Assembly: GCA_001599935.1 (NCBI GenBank)
Contig: BCIJ01000003.1
Location: 252,254 to 316,253, forward strand
DNA length: 64,000 nucleotides
Origin: Holtermannia corniformis
Lineage: Eukaryota > Basidiomycota > Tremellomycetes > Holtermanniales
Reading direction: 5' to 3'
How positions within the stretch are numbered: position 1 is the stretch's first letter; each line of letters begins with the position of its first letter. The notes under the pieces are model-generated. The model saw only the letters and a program-made list of their open reading frames with translations. It was not told the origin of the DNA and searched no databases. Shown here in pieces: positions 43,747 through 56,066 of this stretch. The position numbers and the translations under genes were made by a program.

Positions 43747-44279
43747 TGCTGAAATCCGCGATCAACGCGCGAGGCCGCCGGGGCTGGTGAATTGGCCGAG
43801 TGAAGTCGAACAAAGTGCGATGCAGGAGATGCCAGAGTGACAGTTGAAGTGCGTATTAGTGCGACAATGGAATAATATGCAACCCAACAACCGTCCGATT
43901 TACAAGCTGGCGGACTTTCTGGGCATGTATTGAAGACTTGGAGATCACTGCAAGGCCCTTGGTTGTCCGCTGTTGCATGTGCTCTCACTGATAGGACCCG
44001 TACAAACCAACCGCCTACATCAAGCAAGGCTCCTGTGATGCTGTAGCGGATCGTACTTTGATCAGGGATCGCTGCACCGATCCCATCGTAAGACTTTAGG
44101 AGGGAAACATGTGGAGGCGAAGCACTTTGCACATTCTTATACGCGGGGCGGTGATACCTCATTCAACAAACACCAACGGAAATTTCATCCTGCTCAGCGA
44201 GATGCATTTGTCATGCGGACGGCTACAACCTGTACGAATGCAGGATCTCGCCGGTGCAATCCGTGCCCCATTTAAAGTG
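43747..44279. other. Promoter of the glyoxal oxidase gene / spacer
   Basis: 533 bp with no supported gene. The part next to 43746 is the upstream region of the minus-strand glyoxal oxidase. The rest separates it from the peptidase remnant. Confidence 0.4.
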
Positions 44280-44620
44280 GCACAACGTGTGCACTCGAAC
44301 ATGTGCGTAAATGAAACCTCTGGGTAGCTGATCGTGTCGCTGGTCGAGTGGATGTTGTGGTACGAGTCTTCAAACGTGGATTCGATGCTAAAGGCCCATT
44401 GATAGCCGGCCTGCACGGTCCGTCAGACATACTAGGTCGGGGAGACGTGAAGGACCTTTGAAAACGAGGTGTGGTCGCTGCATGCGTAGCCGCACTTTGT
44501 CTCCTTTGGCGGGATGCTCACTATCATTTATCAGCGCTGCGAGGCGAGCACCCCAGCCCAGCCTGCGGTACTGTTGATCATGTCCGAAGTGGCACAACAC
44601 GTGAAGGTGGCACTCGCGCC
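44280..44620 (-). pseudogene. Remnant of an M28 (leucine aminopeptidase 1-like) metallopeptidase
   Basis: Reading the minus strand, the segment IPPKETKCGYACSDHTSFSK, then a normal short intron, then AGYQWAFSIESTFEDSY and HNIHSTSDTI match the C-terminal third of secreted Zn-aminopeptidases (conserved CGYACSDH and HNIH-T-D motifs). Upstream, ATFTC...MINST...WAGVLASQR resembles the preceding strand and helix, but TGA and TAA stops separate it from IPPKE. The region further upstream (to about 44800) shows only weak, frame-broken similarity. No start, signal peptide or first zinc-binding half (AHQDS, GADDD) exists in the window. It is therefore a 5'-truncated, decayed copy. A short intron across the stops (ending GTGAG) is an alternative that would not restore the missing half. 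Confidence 0.6.
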
Positions 44621-44852
44621 TCGACGGTGTTTCGCAACGTTCATCATGATGCTTTTGTGAGCGGCGGGACCCACGTCCATACTCTACCATGTGAGCCCGA
44701 GGGGGCGAGTAATCAGGTACAACAGCACAACCCGGCTGCAATGACCAACTCGTACGTCAAGAGCTCCGGCTCGTCTACTGCTCCCCTCCCTCGCCTGAGA
44801 CGCTAGAGTACACCGCGTAAGACGATTGAACAAGGGAAAAACAAAAAGAAGC

Positions 44853-44858
44853 AAAAAA
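44853..44858 (-). terminator. RNA polymerase III terminator of the tRNA
   Basis: T6 on the minus strand, three bases past the tRNA 3' end; a second T5 run and a third lie a few bases further. This is the standard Pol III stop signal. Confidence 0.8.
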
Positions 44859-44860
44859 GA

Positions 44861-44942
44861 AAGTCACCGCGGGGGTCGAACCCGCGACCTCCTGATGCCG
44901 AACAAATCGTAGTCAGACGCGCTGCCATTGCGCCAGGCGACC
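44861..44942 (-). tRNA. tRNA-Arg(ACG) with a 10-nt intron
   Basis: Folds as a full cloverleaf on the minus strand. Acceptor GGTCGCC pairs with GGTGACT (with two wobble pairs), D arm GCGC/GCGC, anticodon stem TCTGA/TCAGG, 5-nt variable loop, and T arm GCGGG-TTCGACC-CCCGC (B box). The anticodon loop region is 17 nt instead of 7. Removing 10 nt after position 37 (TTTGTTCGGC, the usual tRNA intron site) leaves loop CTACGAA with anticodon ACG, reading CGU (CGN by inosine). A run of T residues follows directly. Confidence 0.85.
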
Positions 44943-45933
44943 TTGATATCGGTGAGATCTTTTTAACAATAATATCCCATTTAGTAAAAAAACCCACTCA
45001 TTGGCTGAAACGGTGTTGACATGGCTTTATACAGGTCATTGCACTGCTCAGAGCAACATTTGAAAGATATCCAGCTCGTGGTGGAAGATGCTTCCTGATA
45101 TGTCATGTGTTGCGTGATACTCCACCATCCAACCGGCGGTTGTCGCCAGTTGAACGCCCATTTCCCTCAGTGCCACCGTTTGCCCAGCGGCTTTTGAGAC
45201 TGCACAGAGATGACCACCAACTGCTGCGGCTTGTACTTGGTGATCACAAATTCTGACTCATGTTGATTCGCAGATCGAGCGTCTGTCCGCCACTGCCTCT
45301 TCAAGCGCCCGAATGACGCTGTGCAAGATTGCTATATCTCGCGCCATCTCTAGTTGAAGACAGAGATGCCAATGGGGGAGGTGAGTGGATCTGTTGGAGC
45401 GGGTGATCGGCAGCGCGCTTGACCGCCACGCGTGAAGTTGCAGAGGTGTGGTCTCTGCGATCCTGTTACTCATGTAGGGCGATTCCTACTCCCAGAACTA
45501 GCCTGGTGACTGGCGGATACGACGTCGAGCGTCTTGGCAGACTCATCGACTGATAGATCACCAAGGACCGCTTCGTGCGCGCAATAGCTAGTGACCTACG
45601 GTGACGGCTGAGCAGCGCGGCCGAACTGATACAGGTCGTCTGGGCCACGTTCGAGCAGCCGAAAGAGTCATAGCTGCTCATCATCCATTACGGCGTGATG
45701 CCACAGAGACTCGACGTTCGTAGACGTTGGGCATTCCCGCCGTCCGGCTTGTTGAAAGGCATGATGTCGCATTCTTTCATTTCAAGTCATACTGTCGTTC
45801 ATTGTGCTTGCTACGTGGACCGCATCAGGGCGTCACCGCGACTAGTCTGAATTAGCGGGGGTCTTTGATGGTGACAGAACCTACAAAGATAGCTGTCCCC
45901 ATCTGGTCATATCAGTACATGCTATGCTTCAGC
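44943..45933. other. Spacer between tRNA-Arg and HOOK
   Basis: 991 bp. Short minus-strand frames (45258-45473 and 45466-45684) have no start context, splice continuity or family resemblance, so I do not call a gene. The first bases next to 44942 are the tRNA upstream flank. Confidence 0.4.
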
Positions 45934-48900
45934 TCACGGGCGCCTCACCTTTTGCCTCTGCTGCGTCAGCCAACTAGTCGGCGCCGGTTTCGGCTGATTC
46001 CGGCGACCCGCCGAGTGTGCCAGATGCTCTCTGACTGTCCGGGAGCCAAGATCATGCCAGGCTGTAAGCATAAGTCGCTGTTCGACTTTATAGCGTTGCT
46101 CGAGGAGCTGTGTAGCCCGCTGCACGCGGTCAACGATATCGCGGGCACAGATGGAGTACAGACTTTAGCGTGCACCACATCCTCCTGTAGACTCGCAACC
46201 GTCTCCTGATATGTCTTGAGTGCGTCGCTGGCGTCATCTGTCGACGGAACAGGCTACGGCTCGTCAGTAATGTACGCATAGCATCGACGACGCACCAGTC
46301 GCGCCTTCTCCTTGAGTAGTGCATCTTGCTCCTTGATGAACTATACCCACTCAGTTCACGATCGAATCAACCTCGAGACTAACCGTCCGCGCCTTGACCA
46401 GCTTGGTATTAAGCACCTTGACGTCCTCGGCAAGTTTGATGTTTTGCTCGTGCAAACCAAGCAAACGATCTTGCGACTCTTGCGACAGACCTTTGCCGGT
46501 AAGGCCTGCTCGAATGTCCCTGCTATCGTCAGCGCGGTACTGGGACGACCAGAGACTCACGCAAAGTCACGCTCGCGCTCGAGTGCGCGCTCTCGCTGAT
46601 CGATGCCGGCCGACTGCAGGTTGACTTTCTCGAGTAACAAGCTGCGGCCATGAGCACAGTAAGAGGGCATTTCGACCGGCGTACCCGTTGATTTGCTCGA
46701 GCTGCATGCGATTCTTGTCGCGCGAGCCACGCAGCTGCTCCTTGAGGTCCGCAATCTCCTTCTCGATATCCTGATTATCCGCCCGAACGCTCTCGCGCAA
46801 TGCTGCGACAGTCAGCTGCGTCCCACCCCACCATGACCACTCACAAGCAAGAATGTCAAGTTGATCCTTGTTGACGAGGTTCACTATCTCCGTCAGTATC
46901 TCCACGATAACCGAAGCACGTACAATCGGATTGCGCAATCACATGCGCCCGCTCCAGAGTCTCATATTTGACCTGGAGCTCTTGCTGCTGCGTCCGTAGC
47001 TGATCCAACTCTTCGACTGTTTCGTTCAGCCTCTGGCGCAGCGCAATTGTCGCTTGTGCGCTACGTTGCATTAGTGAAGCCTTCTCCCAGGACATGATCA
47101 CCCACTCATTGACGCCGCCTTTACCCGCGCGGATCTCGTCCAGCGACGCCTGCAGCACCAGCTTTGCCCTGTGCGCATCAAGATAGTCTTGCTGATACCG
47201 CTCCTTGGCCCGGTTCGCGTCCGCCAGCAAGTTCTCCAAGACTGCAATCTTGCCGCCATCACCGTTCGTCGCTTTCGCATCTGCCAGTTCTCGCGTCAAA
47301 GCGCGGATCTTGAGCTTCAGGCTGCACGATCGTCAGTCAGTTTCGCGACGGGCAGAGCATACTCGGTCTTGGTTGGCCCGTCCGTCAGCTCGCCATCCTC
47401 GGCGCTCTCGCCGATCTCATCGTCAAGAGTCGCTTGCACTCCCGTGGAATCCCGGGAAGTGCTCGGCTTGATCCTTGCTCCGCCCAGCTCGAGTTCCTTG
47501 ACGCGCTCCTGATTCAGTTGCAACTCTTCACGATCGCGCTCGGCATCGGCCACAAGCCCTTCAATCTGCTTGCGGGCCGTCTCGAGCGCAAAGGACGTTT
47601 CGGCGAGCTGCCATCGTCAGCTGGACCGACCAACAGACTGACGCACCTCGGTCGTCTGAGCATCGCCTTTGGCCTCGAGCTCGGCAATCTGCGCCTTGTA
47701 CGTGTCCACCAAGGATTTCGCCGACGCCAGCTTCTTAAGTTCCACCTCAAGTGTCGCATTTTCATTCACAAGACGCGCGTTCTCATCCTCCGAGCTCTGT
47801 GTCATTGTCAGCCTTTTCTGACACCAAGGACAGATACAGACCTTGAGTTCGCGCCGCACATCGGCTGTATCCTCAAGCTTCTTCTTGTACTTTTCAATCA
47901 CGTTTTCGCTCTTCTTGAGGCGTTCGGCGGTATGGCGATACCTGTCGCCGTCAGTAATACAACGCGCGCGTGGATCGAATCGCCTCACTCATCAAGCTGA
48001 TCTTTGAGCCTTGCCGCATCCGCCGCCTTGACTTTCAGATCCTCGACCTGGTTGGATCAGCCACGACCTGGGCCGGGTATGCAGACGCACAGTACGGGAA
48101 AGCTCTGTGACGACACTCGTCTGTTTCTCAAGTTCGGCCTCGGTATGGCCAAGTGCTTCTTCCGCTTTGCCACTAGAGAGATCAGTGCCGACTTCGTGAT
48201 CGTGCCTGAGCGCCTTACAGCTCGTCTCGCAGACTTTGCAATTCTGCGCGCCCGCCCTCACCCTGACTTGATCTCAAGCCAGCAGCTGAATCTGTCCGTG
48301 CATTCGTCAAACGGAGCAATGCATCCTCCTTTTCAGAATTCGCCTCGTCCTGCCATTGCCATCAGCGAAAAGCATGAGCCACTACGCAAGCTTACCAGCG
48401 TTGTCTGCAGCGCCGCCATGTCCTCTGTGAGCTTCTCGCAGCGAGATCTCAACTCGTCGTTCTCGCTTGCGAGGCGGTCGCGCTCGTTGCGCTGCTGTGT
48501 GCTATCGCTAGTCCATAATGAGCAGGGCCCGCCGCTGTAAAGAGCACACAGACCTGACGAGCCTAGCTAGATCCGAAGCTTGGCTTGGGATGGAGTCGAG
48601 CATCGGTTTACTGACCGGCAGAGTCTCCATCACCTCCAACACTGTCAGCTTGGACCTGCACAACAGCGTCCACTGACCTCTTCGATAGCAGTCATCAAGA
48701 TCCGTTGCTGGCCCTCGTCGAGCCCCTGGATACGGGCAATGACGAGCTCGTTACTACCTCCCCATACGCCGACCACAAGACATAGACGGCAGATCTGAAC
48801 GAGCCCAGTCTTGTTGTTGGCTTTGCCTATCGCGGTGAAGTCGGGTTCGCGCAGGGACGAGCGGGATAGGGAGGGGTGTGGGGCTGGCAGTGGGTAGGAT

Positions 48901-49288
48901 AGCAACAGGCGGTACAGCCGTTTCCTATCGACACCTGTGTCAGAGACTTGTGCACAGTCGCATCCTGGAGACCCACATGGTGTTCGACTTGAGAACCCAA
49001 TTGTCGGACGGGCCAGAGGAAGGGGTACTGGCCCTACCTGCTGTTCTTCCAGCGGTGTTCTTGAAATGACCAGCATCGCTTCCAGACGTCAGCCGTGTCA
49101 GCTCCCATGGCTCTCAACCTCACATGCTGGCCATGACCTGCATCCGTCAGCGCGTGCCAACACTTGCCTTGCGGACATACCTCGAACAGAGCACGGCCAT
49201 CATACAAGTCTGCAAAGCTCTCGAGCTTCTTGGTGACTTTGAAGGTGTTGAAGAAGTCTATGAATGTCTCCTGCTCTCCTCTCGACAT
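45934..49288 (-). CDS. HOOK-family dynein adaptor
   Basis: Links early endosomes to dynein and kinesin-3 on microtubules (HookA/Hok1 in fungi). About 900 residues, many exons. The N-terminal Hook (calponin-homology-like) domain starts MSRGEQETFIDFFNTF and continues DLYDGRALFEV-MAS-IDAGHFKNT, SDNWVLKSNT, KRLYRLLLSY, LCLVVGVWGGSN and IQGLDEGQQRILM, all typical. A long coiled coil follows (RLASENDELRSRCEKL, AERLKKSENVIEKYKKKLED, LRQRLNETVEELDQLRTQQ). The C-terminal cargo-adaptor part ends EQRLMLTAWHDLGSRT and PTSWLTQQRQKV, the Hook family terminus. V-M-A-S is encoded by a 14-nt exon (49124-49137). The start at 49288 matches the family; 49330 would add 14 residues. It shares a 261-bp promoter with DNA2. 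Confidence 0.94.
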
Positions 49289-49549
49289 GTCGTTCGGCCC
49301 GTTGTGTGCTGGCAATGACTGAGAGCGCAAAGGATGTCAGTTGGCGGTTGACGGCACAGCGGCATGTTTCAGCGCAGCGACGGTGTTTCATGTGTATAAT
49401 TCTAGCAGCTTAGTAGCAAAGTCGCGTTCTACTGCCTCTAGCACACCCCTAGCACGATGACTCGCTTTGGCACCCGCGACGCGTCTTAATGACGGTCATG
49501 TTGATTTCTTTTCCTAGCTGCATATCCACGCGCAAAGCTGACCCTCAGC
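49289..49549. promoter_or_regulatory. Divergent HOOK/DNA2 promoter with one ACGCGT site
   Basis: 261 bp between two start codons. ACGCGT at 49479-49484 lies 66 bp upstream of the DNA2 ATG, a position that suits a G1/S-regulated replication gene. A second near-match is at 49528-49533 (CACGCG). Confidence 0.45.
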
Positions 49550-52500
49550 ATGCAAGCACCGCCATCACCAGACTATGACGCGTTGTTCGCACCACTCGAT
49601 CATCTCCCGCTCTCGCCGACGCCTCGCAAGCGCCGGAGACCGACACCGAGCCCGGCAAAGCGACGCCGCCTAGATGTGAACAAGGAAAACGTGTTGCCTA
49701 GCCAAGGAAAGGTCAAGATCGAGGCATCCGCAAAAGAACAAGACTTGCTCGAAAGTCTGCTGCTGGGACTAGACGAGTCGGTCTTCGACGTGGCCATCAC
49801 GCCGGAAAAACCAAAGCGACACGTCAAGCTGCAAGAGGCCGTGCTCATACCCGAGCCTGATCTGGCGCCTTTCACGGTTCAAGATGTCAGGCAACAGCAG
49901 CAAGCCCCCCTAGATATCGTGGATGACACGGTCAAGCTCGAGGATGTGGATCTCGATCAGCTCATGCACGGACTAGAGGATGACTTTGACTTTGGTGATG
50001 ACCTCGAGCTCGCGTCAGACGAACTCAAGCCGGTGAGTCGCGTGCGGGGCGGCCGAATAGCAAAGCTCATTGGCTAGAACATCTATCCCGTGCTACACCC
50101 ACCCTTACCAGAGACAAGCGAGGGATACAAGGCAACGCCCTGGGCTCGCTACGTCGTAGAGTGTGTCATGGCTGGCTTGCACTTTCACGACGGCGTGGCG
50201 CCGCCTGGGACGCAGAGTCAACTGCGGCCCTCGCAGCTTCCCCATGGCGAATGGGGTGAGCAGGTGCGTTTCCTGGTCAACAGCGTGTACCCTGCTCACT
50301 TGACAGACCTTGGTCGTAACTGCTGCCAAGCTCGGCACACGCCGGGTACTTCACCTCAAAGACGACTACGGTTCCGTGCCTATCCGCCCTGGCGACGCCT
50401 TGAACATCGTCTCGCCTCATCTTGCTCCGTCCGGGTCAGGTTCACCCGCGCCGTTAATCTTTGGCTTCTCCCATCCAACTTCGCACCTAATCCTACACCC
50501 TGACAACCTAATCACCATGACGTCCATCGCCAACGCCCTACCGTGCCCTCGCAAACCGCTGATCCAAGCACTCATCAAGACACCGGCACCACCAACAAAA
50601 CCGTTACTCTACGGTACCCTCTTGCACACGCTGCTCCAAGGTGCACTGCTCGATCGCGACTTTAGCACGCAAGCGACTAGCCAGCGCTTGGAGTCTGAGC
50701 TAAAGAAGGAGACGGTCAAGATGGATATCTGGTGGGCTGGTCTTGGGATCGAAGAGGTCCGAGAGGAGGTTGGTGCAAAAGCCAAAGTCGAATTCGAGGC
50801 GTTTGCCGAACGCTGGATCGGTCCAGAGCCAACTGTGAGTCCAACACCGTTCCGCCAGCCGAGGTTGATGAATTAGACGGCCGGTGGACTTCACAATACA
50901 GACGCCACGTTAGCCATCTCGGGCTTGCATGACGTCGAGGAGGATATCTGGTCGCCCAAGTGGGGACTCAAGGGGAAAGTCGATGCCTCTGTTCAAGCGG
51001 CTGTGCGTGTCGGCGAAGTCGAGGATGAGAGCGTTGCACCCCTCGAGATCAAAACGGGTCGCTCGGTCGGCGTCATGGCGCATCGAGCGCAGACGATGCT
51101 ATACACGCTATTGATGGAAGAGCGCTATGGTGCGTTCGCCTCTCTCACTCTGAGAACATGACTGATCAGCCGCAGTGAGCAAAGTGCCCGCCGGACTTCT
51201 GTATTACACCCAGCTCAACACGATTTTACGCGTGCAGGCAAACAAAAACGAAGTGCGCTCGCTCGTGCTCCAGCGGAATCAGCTTGCCGGGTTCTTGGCG
51301 ACCAAGCGCGTGCTACCGACAGCAGTGAAATCGAATGATCTTGAGGAATTGCCATTCTTGCCGCCAACAATTGATCACCCGCGAGAGTGCAAGACGTGCT
51401 ATGCGTCTGATAGTTGCATGCTGTATCGTCGGGTGCGTGCTGCGACTCTCGGTCGGCACACAGCTGACGGCGCAGACGATTGACAACGTCCCGATGGCAG
51501 AGGACGATCCGATCGCTGAATTGTATTCGGCGAAGATGGGGCATTTGACGGATCGTGACGCCGCGTTCTTTCGCAAGTGGGAAGGGTTGGTCACGGTCGA
51601 AGAGCAGGATGCGGGGCGGTTTCGGAGCCAGTTGTGGACCATGACTGCCAAGGAGCGGGAGAAGACTGGCAGGTGGGTGCCCTGGCCGTATGCTGAACGA
51701 CGGCTGAAGACAACAGGTGCTTTGGTGACATGATCATTGCCGACTATTCCAACAATCTCGGCTCGTCAATGGCCAAGATCCACCGACACACGTACAAGTT
51801 CGTGCGCGTCTCCGAGCCATCACAATCGAGCAGCCAACGTTCACTGCTCAGCGGCCACATTGCGAAAGGCGATCCCGTCAACCTGTCAATCGAGCCAGAT
51901 CTGCTGTGCCTTTCCCGCGGGTTCGTCGTTGACCTCTCGCCAACGCACGTCACGGTTGGTGTAACGTACAAGATTGATGTCGATGCGCTGCTTGCGCGCA
52001 CAGGCCATCAAACGCGCGACATGTCGGGCGCCAGCGTCGTCTTTCGGATCGATAAGGACGAAATGGCATCGGGCATGGCTCGGATGCGCAACAACCTCGC
52101 GCAGCTTTTCTTCGCAGGCGGCGACGAGGCACGTCGTAGACTGATTGTCGATCTGGAGGAACCGCGCTTCGAGCCTGTGCACACACCGGCGGACGACGAG
52201 ATCCCAGCGCATCTGAACGTCGATCAGCGCCGGGCAATGACGCAGTGCCTGACAGCCAAGGATTACGCCCTGGTCCTTGGTATGCCTGGGACTGGCAAGA
52301 CGACGACGATTGCGGAGATCATCAAGGCGCTCGTGGCGCGTGGCAAGAGTGTTCTGTTGACGAGCTATACGCATTCGGCTGTCGACACCATCTTGATGAA
52401 GCTCGTCAATGAGGATCGGGGGATTCTGCGTCTAGGGAACATCGACAAGGTTGGTCTGAGCACTCGGAGAGAGTCGAGCTGACGTGAACAAGGTCCACCC

Positions 52501-53973
52501 AGACGTACAGCACTTTACGCTTGAAGCGAAGGACCAATCGTCTTCACTGTCGCAGCTCGAAGCGCGCCTCATGGGGCCTTCAGTCGTGGCGGCGACATGT
52601 CTGTCTATCGACCAGTGCGTTGCGTGCACGATTGCGTGGCTGGAGCTGATCAAGCAGCCCGTTGTTCTCACGCCGGCGATTCGACTACTGTATTGTGGAC
52701 GAGGCTTCGCAGATTACTCTGCCGACGTGTCTTGGGCCTCTTCGGTGCGCCGACACGTTCGTACTCGTTGGCGACCACTTTCAGCTCCCGCCGATCGTAA
52801 GTCACGCGCGCTACTGCGCGCTATCGACATAGGAATTAACGTCTTGCAGGTCAAGAACGCCGAAGCACGCCGAGGCGGACTGGACGTCAGTCTGTTCCGA
52901 CTGCTCGCTGACGCGCATCCATCGGCAATCGTCGATCTCGCACACCAATACCGCATGAACGAGGATATCATGCTGCTGTCTAATAAACTCATCTATGACG
53001 ATCGGTTGGTGTGCGGAAGTGCCCAGGTCGCGCGGCAGGCTTTGGTGCTGCCGCAGCCGGACGTCAAGTGGCTGCACCCTGTCGGTGCACCGGCGTGTCG
53101 GCAGGAAGGGTGCTGGATTGAAGACTTGCTTTGTGAGGAGTGAGTCGTGGCATGGGACTCGGGAACGGACTGACGCCGTGATAGCGCGAAAGCCGTGTTC
53201 GTCGATACGGATCTTGTGCCGGCCGTCGAGTCGCGTGTCGGGGATCTGGTACAGAACCCGACCGAGGGCCGGCTAGTGTACCAGGTACGTCTCTCATTCC
53301 TCAAGGCCCTGCCTAACGATCATGCAGCTCGCGTCTACACTCGTCCGTTGCGGTGTTCGCGAGCAGGATATCGGCGTGATCACACCGTACCGTCAACAGA
53401 TCAAGCTGCTTACCAACCTCTTGGGGCGTGCACTGCCTGGGATCGAAATCTTGACGGCCGACAAGAGCCAAGGTCGGGACAAGGACTGCGTGCTGATCTC
53501 GCTTGTGCGGTCGAATGATCTCGGTAATGTGCGTTCTGATCAACGTATTTCAGTATAGTACTGATCCGTACAGGTCGGCGACCTCTTGCGCGACTGGCGA
53601 CGGATCAATGTCTCGTTCACGCGTGCCAAGAAGAAGCTCGTCATCTTTGGCTCGCGCAAGACACTGCAGTCTGATCGCCTGCTATCCGAGTTCCTAGCGC
53701 TCGTGGAGGCAAAGCACTGGATCACCACACTGCAACACGGCGCCGACAAGTCCCATTCTGCTGCGCTGCCCGATGCACCCCAGACGAGCCCCGGCAAACG
53801 GACGTCCCAGTCCAGAGCTGCGAAACCCAAATCCCAACTCGGCGAGCGCGCGCTCAAAGGCCTGCCGTTTGTGCGCGAGGCTTTAGCGGTGCGTTCCTTT
53901 GCCTTGTTCCGCAACGGCCTATGCAGTGCATAGTTGAGCTGATACGACGCAGGACACGACGAACCGGCTGTAG
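49550..53973 (+). CDS. DNA2: DNA2 replication helicase/nuclease
   Basis: Bifunctional ATP-dependent helicase and Fe-S nuclease that trims long Okazaki flaps and resects DNA ends. About 1,260 residues, about 14 exons. A disordered N-terminus with a basic nuclear-localisation run ([18 protein letters not shown]) and a KEN sequence (VNKENV) precedes the RecB-like nuclease: [20 protein letters not shown], catalytic PLEIKTG, and Fe-S cysteines in [11 protein letters not shown] with a distant partner. The SF1B helicase follows: LNVDQRRAM (Q motif), [10 protein letters not shown] (Walker A), IVDEASQ (Walker B), [37 protein letters not shown] and [17 protein letters not shown]. The last exon gives DTTNRL-stop at 53973; without that splice the frame ends at 53933. 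It shares a promoter with HOOK. Confidence 0.96.
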
Positions 53974-54048
53974 GCTCGTCGACTGATCCTGTGGGGATGC
54001 ATCATGGGTTCGCGTGGGTTGTTTGGTTCCCGGTGCTCGGAGTGGGGA

Positions 54049-54062
54049 CACGTGATCACGTG
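54049..54062. promoter_or_regulatory. 14-bp perfect palindrome with two CACGTG boxes
   Basis: CACGTGATCACGTG is self-complementary and holds two E-boxes in the 297-bp gap between DNA2 and ALG1, about 210 bp before the ALG1 ATG. It is likely a paired bHLH site. Confidence 0.5.
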
Positions 54063-54270
54063 ATCGGGTTCGAAAGTCGGATCCGGTGCTCGCTTGCGTT
54101 CCCCAGTTGCAGACCATCCTTTTCCACAATCCTATAAACTCTGCCAGCCAGCAAGCACTCTGATGGGTGACTCGGCAAGATAGCATCGGGCTCGACTGCA
54201 TAGTACGACAACTCACACACTCTTCGCACATCACACCCAAGCACTCACCGCCACCTCGAAAGCACACGTC

Positions 54271-56066
54271 ATGACGTTGACATCCATGTTTCCTCCATCT
54301 CCATCCCCGGCAATGCTCGTCCTCACGGCATGCTTTGTACTGCCTGCGCTCGCCTTGGTGGCGCTGTCATCGTATATGCGCCGAGGCGTTCGGCACAAGA
54401 CGGTGCTAGTCCTCGTCCTGGGCGATATCGGCCGCAGTCCCAGGATGATGTACCATGCCGAGAGCTTTGCAAACGAGGGTTGGGATACGTACCTTGTTGG
54501 ATATGCTGGTGAGTGTGTGCGATAGTCGGAAACCAGACGGAAAGCTGATGCCGGACAGGCGCGACGCCGATCAATTCCTTGCTCAAGTTGCCAAGAGTCC
54601 GGATCTTGCACTTGTCACAGCCCCCCTTCTTTGTTCGATGGCTGCCGTTCATACTCGGCGCACCGATCAAGGTCATCTACCAGACCTTTTCGGTCCTCTA
54701 CACGTGCCTTCTGCTCGTCCCATACCACCCGCAACTCATTGTAGTCCAGGTCGGTAGAGCAAGTTGCATACTTGATACAGCTGACTCGCGTGCCAGAACC
54801 CACCTTCGATCCCCACCCTTGCTCTTGCGCAGCTCGTGACGCGGCTACGGAGATCTCAACTGATTATAGACTGGCATAACACGGGCTACAGCATCCTTGC
54901 CATGCGCCTTGGCTGGCGCTCGCCGCTCGTCAAGGCCGCCGAGTCGTTCGAAAGGACGTTTGGGCGCAAGGCATTTGCGCACCTATTTGTTACCAATGCC
55001 ATGGCCGAGTATTTGACCAAAGAGTGGAATTTGGAGTCAGTACGCAGGTCAACGAGTCGAATGGCCGCTGACGGATCTAGGGGCAAGAAGGTAGTGCTGC
55101 ACGACCGGCCGCCGCCGCACTTTCGACGGACGGGGCCGATGGGCGTACACGAGGTCGGTTGCACCATACTCTGCAAAGCAAAGCTGATCAGATCAGCTGT
55201 TTACCCGACTTGTGCCCAAGCTGTGCCCGCCGCTACCCGCTGCGTTCCAGAATCAGCACAAGCCGCCCAAAGAGACAATCTTGACAAAGATTGTACTCGA
55301 CAATGGTACGACCTCGCCCATGCTCGACCCTACCCGTCCGGCGCTCGTCGTATCCAGTACCTCCTGGACAGCCGACGAAGATTTCTCCCTCCTCATCACC
55401 GCTCTTGACAAGTACGAGGTAACGCCCGACGTACCCCAACTACTCGTCATCATCTCTGGCGTCGGCCCCCTCCGTGCCGCGTTCGAGCGCACAATCCTCA
55501 ATCGCTGGACCAGAGTCGCCGTGTGCTGTACCTGGGTCGAAGCGAAAGATTACCCGGTACTACTCGGCTGTGCCGATTTCGGCGTCAGTCTGCACGCGAG
55601 CTCGTCGGGCCGAGATCTGCCCATGAAGGTGGTCGACATGTTTGGCTGTGGCCTGCCAGTCTTGGCGAAATCGTTTCCGTGTATCGGCGAGCTCGTGCGC
55701 GATGGGAAGAACGGGAGGATCTTTGATACGGGGGAACAGTTGGGCGAGCAGATGATTGTGCGCTGCGTTTCGCTTCAGTTGAAGACTGGCGCTGACTCGT
55801 TGTTCACGCAGGAACTCTTGACCTCGTTCCCCGCATCACCCCTCCTGACGCGCTATCGCTCCTATTTCCCCGCCTCGCGGACTCTAGACGCACCGGGCGC
55901 GCATCGATCATCTTCTCCACCGACAACCTCGACAGGCAGTCGGGTCCGAATCGACGGCTCGCCGTCTTCAGATGACGATCTCGATGCGAGCGAGTGGTAT
56001 ACGTGGGACGAGAATTGGCGACGGGTGATTGGGCGCAAACTGTTGCGCAAGCCGTCGTTTTCATAG
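54271..56066 (+). CDS. ALG1: ALG1 beta-1,4-mannosyltransferase
   Basis: Adds the first mannose from GDP-mannose to GlcNAc2-PP-dolichol on the cytosolic ER face, an essential step of N-glycosylation (GT33, GT-B fold). About 520 residues, six exons. An N-terminal membrane anchor (MLVLTACFVLPALALVAL) is followed by VLVLGDIGRSPRMMYHA and VGYAGATP, IDWHNTGYSIL, and the EKFYG-position helix ESFERTFGRKAFAHLFVTNAM. The C-terminal GT-B half has VVSSTSWTADEDFSLL, a WVEAKDYPVLLGCADFGVSLH motif, DLPMKVVDMFGCGLPVLA and the C-terminal WDENW helix. ATG 54271 opens the frame; 54286 and 54313 are later options. A CACGTG palindrome lies upstream. Confidence 0.95.

Noticed and set aside
45258..45684. Two short minus-strand frames between tRNA-Arg and HOOK
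   Set aside because: They cannot be joined by standard introns and show no conserved motif.
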